Origin: an uncultured Bacteroidota bacterium
GTDB taxonomy: Bacteria > Bacteroidota > Bacteroidia > Chitinophagales > Chitinophagaceae
DNA: 8,122 nt
Direction: 5' to 3'
Assembly (NCBI GenBank): GCA_903881265.1
Contig: CAIRSV010000070.1
Location: 1 to 8,122 of the forward strand
Below the pieces are notes generated by a model, which was not told where the DNA came from, did no database searches, and worked only from the letters and a program-made list of their open reading frames with translations. Positions within the stretch are counted from its first letter, which is position 1, and every line of letters begins with the position of its first letter. Below, one piece after another: positions 7,055 through 8,122 of the stretch. Position numbers and translations under genes: made by a program.

Positions 7055-7155
7055 CATCCTGCACATTAATACCGATTGGAATTTTGCTAGAAAGCAAATG
7101 TTGCGTTGTTATACAAAAGTGCTATTGGCATATACCGCGATGTGTGCAACATAAA

Positions 7156-7167
7156 AAAACATGTTTT
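7156..7167. repeat. 12-base perfect palindrome AAAACATGTTTT
   Basis: The sequence is exactly self-complementary and sits about 130 bases upstream of the pepT start. It could be a site for a dimeric regulator. Its low complexity means it could also be chance. Confidence 0.3.
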
Positions 7168-7209
7168 ATTCTAGTTTCTCAACGGAGGATAGCAGAAAAT
7201 TGACTATTA

Positions 7210-7237
7210 TTTTTTTGGGGGTCGGGGACAGTGCGGG
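7210..7237 (+). other. T-run followed by a G-rich island
   Basis: Seven T residues at 7210-7216 pass directly into G5 (7217-7221), TC, G4 (7224-7227), ACAGTGC and G3 (7235-7237). This composition stands out from the surrounding AT-rich spacer. Three runs of three or more G are present and a fourth run is only GG, at 7246-7247, so a canonical four-tract G-quadruplex is not complete. Function unknown. Confidence 0.5.
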
Positions 7238-7496
7238 CATCTAGCGGATGTGGCGATGGCACCGTTCAACAGATGAATATGGCTCAGCTAACCACAATTC
7301 ACGTAATACGCACTTTTGGCTATATGTTGACGGTAATATCGTTTTGTATAGCGCCGAAAACCAAGCGGATGCTCACAATTTTCCTTGCTTGATACCGAAA
7401 ATTAAACGAATATCGACGGTAAACAAGAGTATTGAAAGCATACAATGGATAGTCATTGGAAATGCTGATTCGTAAGGCCATAAATCACTTTGACAG

Positions 7497-7513
7497 AAAT
7501 AAGCAGCTTATTT
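7497..7513 (-). repeat. AT-rich palindrome downstream of the DUF5686 gene
   Basis: AAATAAGC at 7497-7504 and GCTTATTT at 7506-7513 are perfect inverted repeats around a single base; as RNA the loop would be at least three bases with a seven-pair stem. It lies 53 bases past the stop of the minus-strand DUF5686 gene and could form the 3' end of its mRNA. The low GC content and lack of a long T tract make it a poor intrinsic terminator. Confidence 0.3.
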
Positions 7514-7565
7514 GATCATAGGTAAGATGCAAAGAAACTCAACTATTAAAACATTCGCGGTCGCC

Positions 7566-8122
7566 CTAATCCCAACTGTTTTTTCGCTTATCAAAAATAT
7601 CGAACCCGAATTTAAGTTGCATCGGGTTGTTGGCCTTGTTGGCGGCACTCACCACATAATAGGCGCCTAATTTGAATTTCTCTCTGAACAACGGAATAAT
7701 CTTCTCAATGCCCACAAAGGCTTCTGCATATTTGAGATTAGATTTTGGAATATACAAGACACCGCCACCTGCGACTTCAAGCAACTTTAGTTTTTTTATC
7801 AAAGGGATCTTGTTCAAGATAGAGCCGTTGAAATGATGAATATAATGGCCTTCATAAAATCGCCTGAATATCGGGAAGGTCGAATCCAATGCCTGAAAAC
7901 TCAATAATGGATTGTTGAAGAGGTAAGGATTACCCCGACTGATATATTTGTAATCGACTGCTTTTAACCTCTTCTGTGATAGGAATTCGCCCGAGCTGAT
8001 TTGATAATTGGAAATGCCGGCCAAGCCCAATTTAAGTTTCTGAAACAAGCCAACTTCAAGATAGTCATAATCAACGTCACTCTTGAAGATATTAGGAAAT
8101 CCTTTCTTCCATTTGACGTAAA
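7566..8122 (-). CDS. DUF5686-family outer-membrane protein, C-terminal part
   Basis: This is the last about 185 residues of a longer gene that runs off the right edge. The frame is open through to the window end: upstream of the TTG at 8048 it continues as YVKWKKGFPNIFKSDVDYDY then LEVGLFQKLKLG, so the TTG is an internal Leu codon. The C-terminus carries the conserved signature of this family: DYKYISRGNPYLF, a histidine-rich EGHYIHHFNGSILNKIPLIK segment, EVAGGGVLYIP, and a final FGFDIF strand. Alternating aromatic and polar residues suggest outer-membrane beta-barrel strands. Full members of the family are usually several hundred residues, with an N-terminal signal peptide and a carboxypeptidase-regulatory-like domain. 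These would lie outside the window. The molecular function of the family is not established. The stop is TAG at 7566-7568. Confidence 0.85.
   Translation of the reverse strand, partial: YVKWKKGFPNIFKSDVDYDYLEVGLFQKLKLGLAGISNYQISSGEFLSQKRLKAVDYKYISRGNPYLFNNPLLSFQALDSTFPIFRRFYEGHYIHHFNGSILNKIPLIKKLKLLEVAGGGVLYIPKSNLKYAEAFVGIEKIIPLFREKFKLGAYYVVSAANKANNPMQLKFGFDIFDKRKNSWD

Larger units (their letters stand above)
7055..7565. other. Gene-poor stretch between pepT and the DUF5686 gene
   Basis: I find no convincing gene here. A plus-strand frame at 7248-7475 would encode 75 residues (MWRWHRSTDEYG to IVIGNADS), rich in Asn, Ser and Trp, without signal peptide, promoter box or familiar motif. An overlapping plus-strand frame at 7273-7392 would encode 39 residues with a short hydrophobic patch (FGYMLTVISFCIA). 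At most one can be real and both may be chance or relics of a decayed gene. The stretch also holds inverted repeats (TTTGCT/AGCAAA at 7083-7098, ATGTTGC/GCAACAT at 7098-7104 and 7146-7152), the palindrome AAAACATGTTTT at 7156-7167, a T7-G5 junction with a G-rich island at 7210-7237, and a palindrome at 7497-7513. Confidence 0.55.

Noticed and set aside
7566..8048. A 160-residue gene starting at TTG 8048
   Set aside because: The frame stays open upstream to the window edge with DUF5686-like sequence, so the TTG is an internal Leu codon and the gene is partial, not short.
1..8122. CRISPR array, tRNA or rRNA gene, prophage, or a defence/toxin system
   Set aside because: No regularly spaced short repeats, no cloverleaf-like or rRNA sequence, and no nuclease, integrase, transposase or toxin-antitoxin signatures were seen. 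All the long frames are explained by the five genes described.

Overview
The window is ordinary chromosomal DNA from a member of the Bacteroidota, most likely a Chitinophagaceae-like or related lineage. Four points support this. One gene encodes a secreted protein with SprB-type repeats and a type B C-terminal sorting domain of the type IX secretion system (T9SS), which is found essentially only in this phylum. The right edge carries a DUF5686 outer-membrane protein, a Bacteroidota family. Three genes have a TAnnTTTG box, the Bacteroidota -7 promoter element, just before the start codon. None of the starts has a convincing Shine-Dalgarno sequence.

Layout, left to right. (1) Positions 1-172 are non-coding and hold an imperfect direct repeat and a weak promoter candidate. 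(2) 173-1351 (+) is an acetyl-CoA acetyltransferase resembling the mitochondrial ACAT1 subclass, closed by a strong intrinsic terminator at 1376-1417. (3) 1585-4257 (+) is a large secreted T9SS substrate with five Cys-paired repeats. (4) 4327-5676 (-) is a DbpA-like RNA helicase with DEFD in place of DEAD, convergent with the secreted protein gene. (5) 5782-7023 (-) is pepT, tripeptide aminopeptidase. (6) 7024-7565 is a 542-base stretch with no convincing gene; it has a G-rich island, a few small palindromes and two doubtful small ORFs. (7) 7566-8122 (-) is the C-terminal end of a DUF5686 protein whose start lies beyond the window.

The genes do not form a pathway. They look like separately transcribed units: acyl-CoA metabolism, a cell-surface or gliding-type protein, ribosome/RNA maintenance, peptide turnover and an outer-membrane barrel. 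I see no tRNA, rRNA, CRISPR array, prophage or recognisable insertion sequence, and no clear novel multi-gene system. The points most worth checking are the orphan T9SS type B protein (no PorP/SprF partner in view), the promoter boxes almost touching the start codons, the DEFD helicase motif and the gene-poor G-rich spacer.
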